Assembly: GCA_965153355.1 (NCBI GenBank)
Contig: OZ231127.1
Location: 6,944,001 to 7,008,000 of the forward strand
Source of the DNA: Flaccisagitta enflata
Taxonomy: Eukaryota; Chaetognatha; Sagittoidea; Aphragmophora
Direction of reading: 5' to 3'
Length of the DNA: 64,000 bases
In this document: positions 50,477 through 61,148 of the stretch, in pieces
How the letters are laid out: each line of letters starts with the position of its first letter
Numbering within the stretch: the stretch's first letter is position 1
Position numbers and translations under genes: made by a program
The notes under the pieces: generated by a model
Databases searched by the model: none
Told to the model about the DNA's origin: nothing
What the model saw: only the letters and a program-made list of their open reading frames with translations

Positions 50477-51354
50477 TCCTTCACATTCATTCGCTAACTC
50501 ACCTGGCCTCAGCTGTTGACACCGGCATTAACTTTTTGCTGCTTCCACCGTGCATACCGTCGTCTTTTGTTCTGATGTGCTCTTTTGTCGTTTGAATGAT
50601 GCTACAACTTGTACAAGGAAAGGTGTATAATTATTAATGAATATTGCAGAGCCCTTCGATAAACGCCTCAACCTTTTGCGTGTTACGTTATCATCGTGGT
50701 TATTGTCTGGTTAGCCAGTGTTCCTTTTTGTTATATTTGAAATGCTTGGCTGTGCTAGCCCCAGCTCCCATCACACTCGTCTTTTCCATCTTTGTCTTTA
50801 CCTGGTTTTCTTCGCAGTGTTTGTCTGTGCCGTCTTTGTCTATGCCGTTTAGTCATAGCCGAGTTTGTGTCTGCCATGATAATCTCCTCCACAATTGTCT
50901 AAGCCGGATTGTTGTCTTCAAAAAGTCTTATTTCACAAGAACTTAAAAAATGTCTAATTGAGAAAAAAAGCCGAAAAAATCTTAGGAGTTGAAAGGAAGT
51001 GGAAGAAGTCAAATAGGTAAATGCAAAATCCTCTTCCACTATTTAAAGCAACGGCCAACTAAGACGTAGACTTTCTTTTGCATCGAGATTGGAGCAAGAC
51101 TGAAACGCACTCACGGAAAACATGAAGCACATGGTCCAAACTTTGGGGCAATTTTAGAGCATGTTCCTGTTATCGGAGCGGGGAGAAATTTTATCTGCGC
51201 GCAAATTGGAATGACAGGAACTGAAAACAGCACTTTTTGAAAATGCAAAAATTTTTATCACGAGTCCATGGTAGGTGACCCCACTGGGTCCGGACTGCAT
51301 GCAACCACAGCTACATCGGTATCTAAGAGGTTTGAGTTGAAGCGGTCACGTACC
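50476..51354. other. Intergenic DNA
   Basis: Open frames here have no recognisable domain, no splice partners and no conserved motif. I do not support a gene. Confidence 0.4.
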
Positions 51355-51722
51355 TTAAGAGGCCAGGTTTGAGGCCTTAAAGGCCGGATTTGAGACCTGA
51401 CAGGCTAGATTTGAGACCTGAGAGACCAATTTTGAGGCCCGATGGGCAGGATTTGAGGCCTGAGGGGCCGGATTTAAGGCCTGAGAGGCCAGATTTGAGG
51501 CCTGAGAAGCCGGATTTGAGGCCTGAGAGGCTGGATTTGAGGCCTGAGAGGCCGGATTTGAGGCCTGAGAGGCCAGATTTGAGACCTGAGAGGCTGGATT
51601 TGGGGTCTGAGGGGCCTGATGGGGGGAGGGGGGGACGGACGAACTAACAGACGGACGGACGGACGAACAAAAGTCCCCCTGTGTTCTACAAGACTTCGTC
51701 CCCTTCGGGGCCGCTGCCCAAA
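51355..51722 (+). repeat. Family 2 element: minisatellite plus inverted short head
   Basis: A clean 21-bp array (GAGGCCTGAGAGGCCGGATT) at 51,355-51,625, a GGAC run and an inverted short head ending CGGGGCCGCTGCCCAAAAAC. The long head is missing. Confidence 0.85.
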
Positions 51723-51723
51723 A

Positions 51724-52235
51724 ACCGCATCTTGCCACAATGCTTGGGAGCCGAGATATATAGGTTTCTTTGGGTGCATTCCAAAAAAACATACTGTATG
51801 TCCTTCCTACTATCTTCACAAAAAAAAAATCTTTCCACCTGAAAACTACCATCAAATTTGGAAGAATGCTGCTCCTAAATGAATTAAGCTATGACAACCA
51901 GATTGGTCCCATTTGAAAGAGTTGTTTAAACTCACTAAATTGGGACCAATCTGGGGTCAGTAGCTTTGTTTGTATGTGTAAAGAAGAGCGCCGCTGGGAA
52001 GCCTAAAAAGGGGTATTACCCTGCACCTTTCAATGATTTTGAAAAAAGTTAATCTTTTGAATTTTTTTTTCTTAAGCCTAACGTATGATTTAGCAAAAGA
52101 GACTGTTATGATGTTAAAATCAGATAAAAAAAAAGCGGCGGCATATGAATTCCAGTATGCCTCTAGGAGCAGTTCATTTCCAAAATATAGGCTTGTTTTG
52201 AGGTGGAAAGATTTTATTTGTGAAGATAGTGTAAG
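51724..52235. mobile_element. Possible hairpin element
   Basis: TCTTCACAAAAAAAAAATCT with TTCCACCT at about 51,813 mirrors AGGTGGAAAGATTTTATTTG with TGAAGATAGT at about 52,202, and the central AGATTGGTCCCA/TGGGACCAATCT (51,900-51,955) forms a perfect short hairpin. Confidence 0.55.
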
Positions 52236-52489
52236 TGATCATTACGACTGATTTCTTATTGAGTAAGGCATTATTTTATTGTCTGATTTGTGTCCTGCGG
52301 GACTTGATTCAAGCTGGGGTGATTTCGAGGCTGGAGGAGTAATTTGAGATATAGAGGGCTGATTCTAACCATGGAGGGTCAAATTGAGGTCTGGAAGGGC
52401 TAATATGAAGACTTGGAGGCCTTAGTAGTCAATGGGGGGGGGGGGGAAGGGGTGGGGGGGTGGAGGGAAAGTCAGGTAGATGGACATCT

Positions 52490-52690
52490 GGAAATAGATT
52501 TCAAGCTTGAGAGGGCTGATTTTAGGCCAGACATGGCTGACTTCATGGTTAACTAGGCTGACTCCAGGCCTGAGAAGGTTGATTTCAGGCCTGGGAGGGC
52601 TGATTTCAGGCCTGACTAGGCTGATTATAGGCCGGAGAAGGCTCAATTCAGACCTCAGAGGGCTGGATTAAGGCTCCTGGCCTCAAGGGG
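52490..52690. repeat. Family 2 minisatellite array
   Basis: GGCTGATTTCAGGCCTGA-like units, followed by a GGGGGG tract and a GACCAACC body typical of family 1. Confidence 0.75.
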
Positions 52691-53149
52691 GGACAAATGC
52701 GTTACTGACAGACCTAAAGACCAACCAACAGACCAATGGACACAGCCTCTTATGATTAATGTGAACTGGCGCACATGGAAAGTGAGAAAGAAAAAAAGAG
52801 AAGAAGAAAAAGAAGGAAACAAGCCTGCCTGGGCAACGATGCGTCCGGACTGTGTCTCTGCGTGTATTGAACAAGAAAGTGACGTACATGGAATGACAGA
52901 TGGACGAATAGACGGATGCAACATCAGAGTAGTGAAGGAGGCTATCTGAATACATTTGTTGATCATTTGATTCAGTATAGGATCTCACTGTGGCCAAGAA
53001 CAGCCGAGAAACACGGTTTTTGTACATGCGTAACGGACGGACATACGGTTGAAACCCGAGTCAACCCCGAGCATAAAGTGACCCCACGTTACTTTTGAAT
53101 CAATCTGATTTGTCTCTAGGTGTCACCCACTTTTTTCCTAGATAGTACA

Positions 53150-53158
53150 CACACACAG

Positions 53159-53244
<86 letters not shown>

Positions 53245-53250
53245 ACACAC
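53150..53250. repeat. (CA)n microsatellite
   Basis: A pure CA run flanked by ACACACAGAAACAC variants. No gene is seen in 52,700-53,600. Confidence 0.95.
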
Positions 53251-53604
53251 ACGCACACACAAAAACACACACTCATGTATGTATGTCTGGTCAGGTAGCT
53301 CTTATCTTCGGAATTCTATCATGATTTACATCAGGAAGTATCCCCGCTTGAAATCTTTTGATGATGGAATCTTTTTTCTTTAAGTAGCGTGGTATGCGAC
53401 TCCATAAGCGTTGTTTTAGTTGATCCGGTAGATCTGGTAGCCCTTTTTTATTTTGTCCGGCAGTACGTCCACTAATCCATCCATCCACCCGTTGCGCCCC
53501 TCTTAAAGTCGTTTTTAACGCCTTTAATCCCGTTATAGATGAAACTTGGACTTGTTTAAAGATCGTATAAAAAGATAGTCTGTTTGTCTGACTACCCGAC
53601 TTTT

Positions 53605-53763
53605 TAGTCGCGGACCAGCGACTCTATAAGAGGCTTTGTCAATCGGTCTGCCTGTCAGTTGGTCCATCGGTCTGTGGTGATCGGGTCGGAAAGTGTGAAA
53701 TAGCGCATTTCCGCCCATGCGCACCCGTCCACGATTGGTGTTGACCGTGTATCCGGCTTTGCT
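53605..53763 (+). repeat. Family 1 element, full length
   Basis: TAGTCGCGGACCAGCGACTC to GACCGTGTATCCGGCTTTGC. Confidence 0.88.
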
Positions 53764-54052
53764 TCTGAAAGTTCCGACGCTAGCAACGTTGGTCTTCACT
53801 CTTTTAAGGACCAGTAAAATCTTTCTGAGGCTGGGACGTTCTTAAATTTTTGCAGATTTAAGGCTGAAATGTTCTCAATACATTCTTATTATCTTTTTGT
53901 AGTTCTAATTCTTTAAATGAATAAGAATTGTAAAAAATTACTTTTATGATTAAGAATTGATTTTTAAAGATAAAATACACTGATTGATTTTTATCTATTT
54001 ACGAAATGAATAAATTTAATGTAAAAAATCGATTATTACAATTTTCTATTTT

Positions 54053-54285
54053 TAGTCGCTGCCTAAGCGACTCTATAAGAGGGTGTGTCCCTTGGTAGGT
54101 AGGTAGGTAGGTCACACGAAAATTTGGATGATGCGAAATAGGCTAAAAACCGGATCTCTGACCATCACAGCTCTTGCCTAGCCTCAATACAGCCCCCGCC
54201 CACCCACATACTGCCCCTGCCCACTCGCATTACTGCTCCTGCCCACCAGCAGCGACTACTGATTGGCCGTGTATCCGGCCTTGTT
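54053..54285 (+). repeat. Family 1 element with tandem internal module
   Basis: TAGTCGCTGCCTAAGCGACT to GGCCGTGTATCCGGCCTTGT. The CCCCTGCCCACNCGCA module is present two to three times, so copies can grow by internal duplication. Confidence 0.85.
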
Positions 54286-54724
54286 AAGATATATTTTTAT
54301 GACAATTTTTATAAAAGTGATTTAAATCTGGAATATGAAACCAAATTTTCTTTAAATCTGAGGCTGGAGCTTGTCCTTAGAATGTCCTTAAATTTTGGCA
54401 AAATTTCAACCTCATGTCCTTATAAACTTTGTCTTCACTCAATAAAAAGCGTGTAATTAGTCTGATTTGTTAAAGCTGGCCTGGCTGTTTATGTAATGAA
54501 TCGTTGAAATTTGATTCATGACAATATTGAGATTGATAACAAATTCTCCTTCTTAGTCGAAGAGAAAGGCTTTTTCTCTCGGTTGAACATAAACAAGGCC
54601 AGATGAAGATTTTTGAAAATCGGATGATGATACAGTAGATCTCGTCTAGACTTGAGATAACGGGGGCAAGCATTATGGAAAACAAATAAAATTAAAGGCT
54701 GATATTTGAAATATGAATTGATGA

Positions 54725-54903
54725 AACAAGGCCGGATACACGGCCAATACCAGTCGCGGACGGGTGGGCAGGGGCGGAAATGCGTGTTTTCCCACTTTTC
54801 GACTCGATCACCACGGACCAACCGACCAACCAATCAACCGACCAACCGACAGACGGACGGACAGACAAAGCGTCTTATAGAGTCGCTAGTCCGCGACTAA
54901 AAA
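54725..54903 (-). repeat. Family 1 element, full length
   Basis: AACAAGGCCGGATACACGGC, CAGTCGCGGACGGGTGGGCA and a hairpin end GTCGCTAGTCCGCGACTAAA. Confidence 0.9.
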
Positions 54904-55321
54904 CGGTTATTCCTCATGATTGTCGGTTGCCATGGAAACAGACATCCATGTATTTTTACTTTAATTATGATATTTTGAGAGATTTTTTTCAAAGGAAAAT
55001 TGCTTAAAATTAGATTTCCTATAATTTTCCCACAATATGTTCTGTAAGAATATTGTTTGTTTAGCCGTTGTTAGGGAGCCTATCTATGTGTGACAACCCC
55101 TAGCAATGACTATACGAGCAACATACTTATAGAACATGTTATGGGAAAGTCAAAGCAAATCTAATTTTAAGCAATGTTCTTTCAAAGAATTTTTTTCAAA
55201 ATATTGACATTATTGCGAGAATAAATGGAAATTGATTCCATAGCAATTTACTATCATAAGCAATAAGTCATTCTTTCATAAAATCATATTTCTTATATCA
55301 GTCTCTTTGCTTCATTAGTTT

Positions 55322-55449
55322 TTAGGTGCGACAAAGCATCTCTATAACTGGCTGTGTCCGTTGGTTGGTCTGTCAGTTGGTTGGTTGGTCTGTAACAAAT
55401 TCGTTCGACGATCCACACGTCGCACCTATTGGCCTACTTGGCCTTGTTC
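55322..55449 (+). repeat. Family 1 element, variant hairpin
   Basis: TAGGTGCGACAAAGCATCTC start, GTCCGTTGGTTGGTC body and a GGCCTACTTGGCCTTGTT end. Confidence 0.65.
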
Positions 55450-55570
55450 TATAATGCTTACCTCCATTATCTCAAGTCTAGATGAGATCTACTGTATCTA
55501 TGACTATAAGGATCGACAACCAATTCTTTTACTCAAAATCAACTACTTCATATACTATTTTCTGTTTGGA

Positions 55571-56076
55571 TACAGTAGATATTATCCAGACTTATAAATA
55601 TGGGGGAACTCACAACCTGAGTATCAGCACAGTAAGGGGCTGCTTTTTTGCAGGAGTAATGTAGACCTTAAGGGGTTGATGATGGGGCATGGCATCCCCC
55701 TATGGCTTACTTTAGGAAAAAAAACTTTTAATATGAAACTAGAGGATCAATCATTTTTTTTGCATAATTTCAGCTTTATCTTTATCTATTTGCTTAAATT
55801 GCAAAACCAGCTTGGGATTCAAACCTAAAATTTTTCAATAAATCGATTAATCTGAAGTCAAGTGGATTAACCACTCAATGCCTCCAACTGCCTAAGTGGA
55901 GCGAATTTGATTTAGTATATTCAAGAGAATTTTCTATCCACAGAGCTGCCATACCCCATCATCAACCCTATAGGACACAAGCATTATACACACACAATTT
56001 CATTTTATTTGCACTAATGGTGTCTAGGACATGAGTGCCCTTTGTATTTCCAAGTATAGACGACATCTACTGTATA
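55571..56076 (-). mobile_element. TACAGTAGAT-ended element, uninterrupted copy
   Basis: Left end TACAGTAGATATTATCCAGA, right end GACGACATCTACTGTA. It is an inverted duplicate of the next element at 56,093, separated by about 16 bp. It carries the intact sequence TAGACCTTAAGGGGTTGATG at 55,662, which in the neighbour is split by a Tc1 relic. A tRNA-like B box (AGGTTTGAATCCC) lies on the minus strand near 55,825. Confidence 0.8.
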
Positions 56077-56284
56077 TAAAGAGACAAAATGTACAGTAGA
56101 TGTCGTTTATACTTGGAAATACTGGGGCCCTCATATCATAACTACCATTTGTGCCAATGAAATGAAACTGTGTGTGTATAATGCTTATGTCCTATAGGGT
56201 TGACGATGGGGTATGGCAGCTCTGTGGATAGAAAATTCTTTTGAATATATTAAATCATATTAGCTCTACTCAAACAGCTGTTGG

Positions 56285-56375
56285 AATTGGTCTAGCGGTT
56301 AACTCACTTAATTTCAGATTTATCATGATCAAGTTATTTCTTTGAAGGATCCAGGTTCGAATCCTGGGCTGGTTT
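56285..56375 (+). other. tRNA-like sequence with perfect T arm
   Basis: GGTCTAGCGGTTAACTCACT resembles a pol III A box. CCAGG-TTCGAAT-CCTGG (56,351-56,367) forms a perfect 5-bp T stem with a 7-base loop. The interval suggests a long-variable-arm tRNA ancestor, but the acceptor stem is not evident. Confidence 0.55.
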
Positions 56376-56510
56376 TGCATTTAAAGCAAATAGATGAAGC
56401 TGAAATTCTGCCATAAAAGTGATTGATCCTTATATTTTATACTAAAAGTTTTTTTTGTAAGGTAGGCCGTAGGGGGATGCCAAACCCCATCGTCAACCCC
56501 TTAAGGTCTA

Positions 56511-57100
56511 CCATCTTGGCCATGAATATACAGACAGCTTCAAAGTGTCATAACTCGCTTAATTTTAATCGCAGTGAGATGATTTTTTTTTCAAAATTCG
56601 CATCTTCAAAAAATTTATCAAATGAGACCAAACTGGTTCCTGTATCTTTATTTGTTTAGAAATGAGAGCCAAATGAATAAAACATTTGCCTTTTGCAAGT
56701 GTGGTTGGGCAAATCCTTCTTAGCTAATGGAGGATGGTGCACTGGCACACTGCACCAAATATACTGTAAAATCGACGAGTTAAGCTTGTCTAGGGTTAGC
56801 CCATATCAATTTGGATCTCAATCAAATTGAGAACTTAAAAATTCAAATGGAAAACCTGCAGAAGCGGGGAAAACAACAAGCAAAGCAGGGCTGAATTAAA
56901 TCGCATAAATGGTTTGAGACAACATCACCCCAGAACACCTCCAGTCTCTCTACAAGTCAATGCTAAAGTGAACACAGGCAGTGGCGTATGCCCAACATAG
57001 TCATATCAAATATTAGATGCAGTCTGATATATTTGCTGCTCACCTTTAGTCAATGCATCAACTTATACACCCACTGTCCGTATATTTATGGCCAAGATGG
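56511..57100 (+). pseudogene. Tc1/mariner transposase relic, nested
   Basis: Ends CCATCTTGGCCATGAATATA with CAGACAG and the near complement CTGTCCGTATATTTATGG with CCAAGATGG, with TA on both sides. Broken frames give NLDLNQIENL (about 56,811) and ITPEHLQSLYKSMLK (about 56,925), the C-terminal hallmarks of Tc1/mariner transposases. Stops and frameshifts show it is dead. It is distinct in end sequence from the relic at 26,290. Confidence 0.85.
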
Positions 57101-57339
57101 TATACATTACCCCAGCAAAATATCAGTCTCCTCATTGTACTGATGCTCAGGTTATGAGCTCCCCCGTATTTCCAAGTCTAGACGACAGGTCTATCTTCAG
57201 GCCCAAAAAATTTGTAGCGCCATTGACAAACTTTGAAAGATTTCACAATATTTTGATTTTCAAACTGATCTATTTTGTGCGAATCTTTTACTATTCTGTG
57301 AACTGTAATCAGGGCTTTTAAACATAATGAATGTGACAA

Positions 57340-57400
57340 AATCTACACAGGGCTTCGGTCGTGAAAGGTTGGGTAGGGGCAGGAGTCCAGATATTTAAAA
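57340..57400 (-). repeat. Family 1 fragment
   Basis: CGTGAAAGGTTGGGTAGGGG is the GGTTGGGCAGGGGC module. The rest of 57,191-57,780 shows no supported gene, although a small repeat (GACAAAATTCTTCCACTT, two copies at about 57,506) is visible. Confidence 0.5.
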
Positions 57401-57783
57401 AAACCTTCGGCAAATAAAAAACGCATTTACAGATTTTATAAATTATCTCTCTGCAAAACGTGACGCCTTCACCCTTGCTGAAACCCCAGACGCTAGGCAG
57501 GACCGACAAAATTCTTCCACTTGACAAAATTCTTCCACTTGACACACACATACATCTATAAATGATGAGTTACGACCCTGTGTACAGCTCGATAACATAT
57601 AAACCAATGGACCAGAGCATCGGCAACTCTTCCAAGGCCACACGATCGACACGCAACCAGGAGAGAAGAAACTTCCGCCTTTCTGCCTCCACCTTCCGCG
57701 CTCCGCCTTCCAAATTCAGTCCTTCTATCTTACGGCTCGCCTCTGCTTAAGAGGTTAATATTTCGTCCTTTTGAAATTCTTTG

Positions 57784-57792
57784 TTTATAAAG
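57784..57792 (+). promoter_or_regulatory. Candidate TATA box of the F5/8C gene
   Basis: TTTATAAAG lies 67 bp upstream of the start codon, a reasonable spacing for a short 5' UTR. No initiator was identified. Confidence 0.3.
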
Positions 57793-57858
57793 CGCCAAGA
57801 CCAAGGCTCAGGCTTCGCCGACTTGACCGTCAAAAATTGGATCGTTCTTCGACGCGAC

Positions 57859-57934
57859 ATGCATTTCCTAATCATCACCGCGGCAATGAGCGCAATGATG
57901 ACATTGCTGTCAACCTGTGCAGCTCAAGTCAACG
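57859..57934 (+). CDS. F5/8C gene exon 1 (signal peptide)
   Basis: ATG at 57,859; donor CAACG|GTAATG, phase 1. The only upstream in-frame extension starts with TTG and would bury the signal peptide, so this ATG is preferred. Confidence 0.85.
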
Positions 57935-60900
57935 GTAATGGGTCACCCTTTCCAGGTAACATGTCCTAGCTCATTTCGACTAAAATGCTGCCAAAATGAA
58001 ACCATTGAGTATGATCGAATGAGATTTGGTTTGTTGGATCGGTGGCATCAGTCAACTGGTGTGGGGTGGGGTCAGTCATTTCGTGAGCGAGCAACGCGTT
58101 ATAATATTGACAAAGTTGGGTGAGAAAGTCTCCTCTCAACAACCTCCCTTCACAGTACACACATGCGCCAACAAATGCGCGTTTCTACACTTTTTTGACT
58201 CATGCAGGATGGACGGATGGAGGGATGGACGGTTGGACGGACGGAGAGATGGATAGATGGACTACGCCACTCTACACCCCCACTCCATCGGTCCGTCTCG
58301 CCCTCTGTCCATTCGTCACATTTACCTGTTTTCATATTTCTGTTTTTGCTGTCTTTGGCCTCACTGCTCCTGCCCTAATGCTCTGGTGACATCAAATACG
58401 GCCCCTGCCACCCCCACGCGACCTGGTTAGCCGTGTATCCGGCCTTGTTTATCATGAACTTACTCTGAAACAAACTTTTTCTCTAAAGCATTTTTAGTTG
58501 CGGGTTCATGACTATATAATATGCTTTTCCCGTCAATTTGTCCGTCGGTCCCTCCGTAATCATCAAGTCGAAATGTATGATAGTCGCAAAAGCGTTAGAT
58601 GGTCAGCGGTACCCTTGCCCTGCCTAAGTAGGTTGTGGTTGAAGTTGAGGGGGAGCAGGGCAGCGGCTCCAAAGGGGTCGATGACCTATCATAGGTCATC
58701 AGCAATCATGAGCCGCCAGTAAATCAGCTTAATTTTGAGGACCCAGATTTTAATGTTTTTCTGTTTTGAGTTTCTATTTTGAAACAGGAAAGTAAGAAAT
58801 GTTTCAATGAAAGTATTTGAATTTTTCCTGCGCCAATGGTATCTATGGAATTGATGTACGATAAGAAACAAAATGCGCAACTGGGTACCACTTTGAGCTA
58901 CTTTTGTTCACCTAATTTTTCAGAACTGGCGACTCTTCTTTGCTTTCACACGTATGGGGGATTTTCTCCTTCTCCTTATCCTCCGTCCCCCCCCCTCTGG
59001 CTCAGATCCTAGCCTCAAGGCCCAAATCCCAGCCATAAGGCCCATATCCCTCAAGGCTGGGATTAGGGCCTCAAGGCTGGGATTAGGAACTCAAGGCTGG
59101 GATCAGGGCCTCAAGGCTGGGATTTTAGAACTCAAGGATGGGATTTGGGCCTCAAGGCTGGGATTTGGGCCTTGACGCTAAGATATTAGTCAGGGGGGGG
59201 GACGTAAAGGAAGAAGAAGTAGAAGGAGAAGGAGAAGAAGAAATTCCCCCATATGTGTGACATAAAGATGCTGCGGTTGCGTAGTGTGTGTGTTGTGTGT
59301 GTGGAGGATGGGATTGTAGCCGACGATATTGTAACTCCGGGTTAATTGCCCTACTTCTTTAGTAGAGTGCCGGAAAACCGACTATCTGAAGGGCTCAGCA
59401 TTGTCGATCCGTCCGCTCTTCTTTCAGGCTGACTGGCTGAGTGTCAACTCACTCAGTTCTGTCACACCTACACCGTGCGGTTTTGAATGGTTGCATGGGC
59501 TTCTTTCTTAATACGCCTACCCGGCCCGAATATCATTTTTCTTTACCCTCCTTTTCTTTTCCCCCATATCTTCCTCTTCTAGTTTATCGCTTAAAGGAGG
59601 TGCAGTTTGCTGGAGGAGTGGCAAGTGCAAGCAGCTATCATGGTAATCACTGGCGCCCTGAAAATGCGTTCAAACGTCAAATAGTGGTGGATAATGGATG
59701 GCACGGTGCTGCGGCAGCTTCCGGCAGTCAAAGTCTTCCTTTGACGGTTTGGTACGACTTCAAGTCCCGCAGTGTCAGAGCCGCTGAGGTAGGAACTTCG
59801 TAGATTGTAGAAAGGACAATATGGGGAGAAATATTACCAGCATGTATATGGTCCGCGGCAACTGCGCTGCTTGAGTGGTTTCTAGATAGGTTGTGGGGAG
59901 CAAGATAGCGTCAGTCCATTTGTTCTTTTGTCTAGGAAATGAATCCCGGAGAGGAATCTAAAAAATGGAGGCCGGGATCTGTGCCTTGAAGACTTGGTTG
60001 GGGTCTTGTAGGCTGAAATCTGGGTCTTCAAGGCTAGGATCTTGATAGATGAGGCCAGGATGTAGGTCCTAGAGGCCAGGTAAAGGCCCAAATCTGGGTT
60101 CTGGAGGCCACAGTCTGGGTCCTAGAGGCCAGGATCTGGGTTTCTAAGGTCAGATTCTGGGTCTCAAAGGCCAGAATCATGGTCCTAGAAGCCATCCTGG
60201 GCCTGATGAAAAAGAATAAGGATATCAGGGGTCAAAACATAGGACTTCAGACAAGGACCTAGGGTTTCTAGCCATGATTTGGACTTCCTTGCTTGGTTCT
60301 GGGCGCCAAAGGATGAGAAGCCCCAAGAATGAGGCAAGAAGAAAAGACAGATGAGCAAATGGGCTTTTGGATGGACAGACAGATCACCGTGTTCAACAGA
60401 ACTTCGTCCCCTTTTGGGCCGCTGCCTAAAAATACACTGGTTGAACCATGCCTTATAGAAAATAGTCGCAAAAAATGGTCAGCGGTAACCGATGCCCCTA
60501 AGTCAATGTGGGTTGGGAGGGGGGAGATGGTAAAAGAAGGATTAGCCTTAAAGGGGCTGACGACCTGTGCTCTGGCTGATGGGGAATAAGTGGGAGTCTT
60601 TGAGGTTGCGGATATAGGCTTGGGCTGAGCTTCATACCAATATGATGAGATTTGTGCCACAAAGTTACGATTTTAATCAAAGGGCTTCATGGCTTCGGTT
60701 TGGGCCTCTTTATCAAAATCTGGGCCTCACAGCTGAGAGTAGACTTTGAGGCCGTGATGCTCAGTTAATGATCAGTCTTGGATATTGTGCATGTGGTAAA
60801 TCTTAAGTCGAAATGACATGACTCATCTGATCTCAGGTATCTTTCCAGCCGGCGCAGTCTCATCCCAACAGTATGCAAGGGGCGCCATCTTCATATCAGT

Positions 60901-61148
60901 TTGTTGGTTCGAATGATGAAGTGTGCAACGACGCTGCCACTTGGACCGTCCTGTGCGAAGATCTCGACGACAAACCATGGCGTAATCACTGGGAAGTCCG
61001 TTACTGCAAAGTCAAACCCGAAATCACGGAGAAATTCCGATGTTTGGGCATCAAAGCGTTGAAGAACCACAGAAGTGATGGATGGACAAGTCTCAGGAAT
61101 GTCAGAATGTGGGAAAGAGTCGAGTCCAAGCCCAAGGATGAATTGTAA
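57859..61148 (+). CDS. Secreted single-domain F5/8 type C (discoidin-like) protein, 3 exons
   Basis: About 197 residues. The N-terminus MHFLIITAAMSAMMTLLSTC then AAQVN is a typical signal peptide. One F5/8 type C domain fills the rest: VQFAGGVASASSYHGNHWRP (N-terminal strands and ASS motif), PENAFK then DNGWH (spike loop), LTVWYDFKSR, YQFVGSNDEVCNDAATWTVL, and the closing KFRCLGIKAL ... SLRNVRMWER. Such domains bind carbohydrates or phospholipids; the ligand here is unknown. Exons are 57859-57934, 59583-59788 and 60837-61148, with phases 1 and 0 agreeing across both introns. With no other domain or anchor it is probably a soluble extracellular lectin-like protein. Confidence 0.92.
58260..58450 (+). 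repeat. Family 1 element, diverged (intron 1)
   Basis: CTACGCCACTCTACACCCCC start, GTCCGTCTCG body and CCGTGTATCCGGCCTTGTTT end. A GGACGGATGG tract precedes it at 58,208-58,258. Confidence 0.75.
58494..58700 (+). repeat. Family 1 start fused to a family 2 head
   Basis: TAGTTGCGGGTTCATGACTA and GTCCGTCGGTCC (58,494-58,555) run into GGTCAGCGGTACCCTTGCCC and GCAGGGCAGCGGCTCCAAAG (58,601-58,690). AGGTCATCAGCAATCATG follows a short TGACCTATCATAGGTCA palindrome at 58,681. Confidence 0.7.
58990..59180. repeat. Minisatellite (CTCAAGGCTGGGATTAGGGC-like)
   Basis: Units of about 21 bp, inverted partway: CCAAATCCCAGCC on the left and GGCTGGGATTTGGGCC on the right. It is flanked by GA-rich sequence and lies in intron 1. 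Confidence 0.85.
59583..59788 (+). CDS. F5/8C gene exon 2
   Basis: Starts after TCTTCCTCTTCTAG, where TT completes a Val codon (phase 1), and ends GCTGAG|GTAGGA (phase 0). It encodes the first half of the domain, through WYDFKSRSVRAAE. Confidence 0.93.
59940..60560. repeat. Family 2-like minisatellite and heads (intron 2)
   Basis: A degenerate array (GTCCTAGAGGCCAGGATCTG) at 59,960-60,200 is followed by an inverted short head (ACTTCGTCCCCTTTTGGGCC) at 60,402 and a diverged long head (GGTCAGCGGTAACCGATGCC) at 60,477. Confidence 0.7.
60837..61148 (+). CDS. F5/8C gene exon 3
   Basis: Starts after CTGATCTCAG in phase 0 and ends at TAA. It encodes the second half of the domain, with the cysteines at SNDEVC, VLCED, RYCKV and FRCLG. 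No AATAAA is seen in the following 450 bp. Confidence 0.93.
   Translation, partial: VSFQPAQSHPNSMQGAPSSYQFVGSNDEVCNDAATWTVLCEDLDDKPWRNHWEVRYCKVKPEITEKFRCLGIKALKNHRSDGWTSLRNVRMWERVESKPKDEL

Larger units (their letters stand above)
54626..55497. mobile_element. Foldback element with TACAGTAGATCTCGTCTAGA ends
   Basis: Left end TACAGTAGATCTCGTCTAGA with CTTGAGATAA, right end TTATCTCAAGTCTAGATGAG with ATCTACTGTA. The arms pair again around GCTTAAAATTAGATTT near 55,005 and its complement near 55,165. Two family 1 copies sit inside, in opposite orientation. Its central block (GTTGCCATGGAAACAGA) recurs at 20,360. Confidence 0.8.
56093..57190 (+). mobile_element. TACAGTAGAT-ended element split by a Tc1/mariner relic
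   Basis: Left end TACAGTAGATGTCGTTTATA, right end CGTATTTCCAAGTCTAGACG. Without the 56,511-57,100 insertion it collinearly matches the reverse of 55,571-56,076 (GTCAACCCCTTAAGGTCTA, then TACATTAC). Confidence 0.8.

Noticed and set aside
50070-50595. CVCVCV open frames, cysteine-rich protein
   Set aside because: They are translations of (GT)n. The flanking residues show no domain and no splice context.
49945-50950. Possible hydrophobic exon (YAALFAFTDILLLPTLGSL) and downstream frames
   Set aside because: There is no recognisable family, no consistent splice partners and no second supporting feature.
56285-56375. Functional tRNA gene
   Set aside because: The T arm is perfect, but no acceptor stem or anticodon arm could be placed with confidence, and it lies inside a duplicated foldback element.
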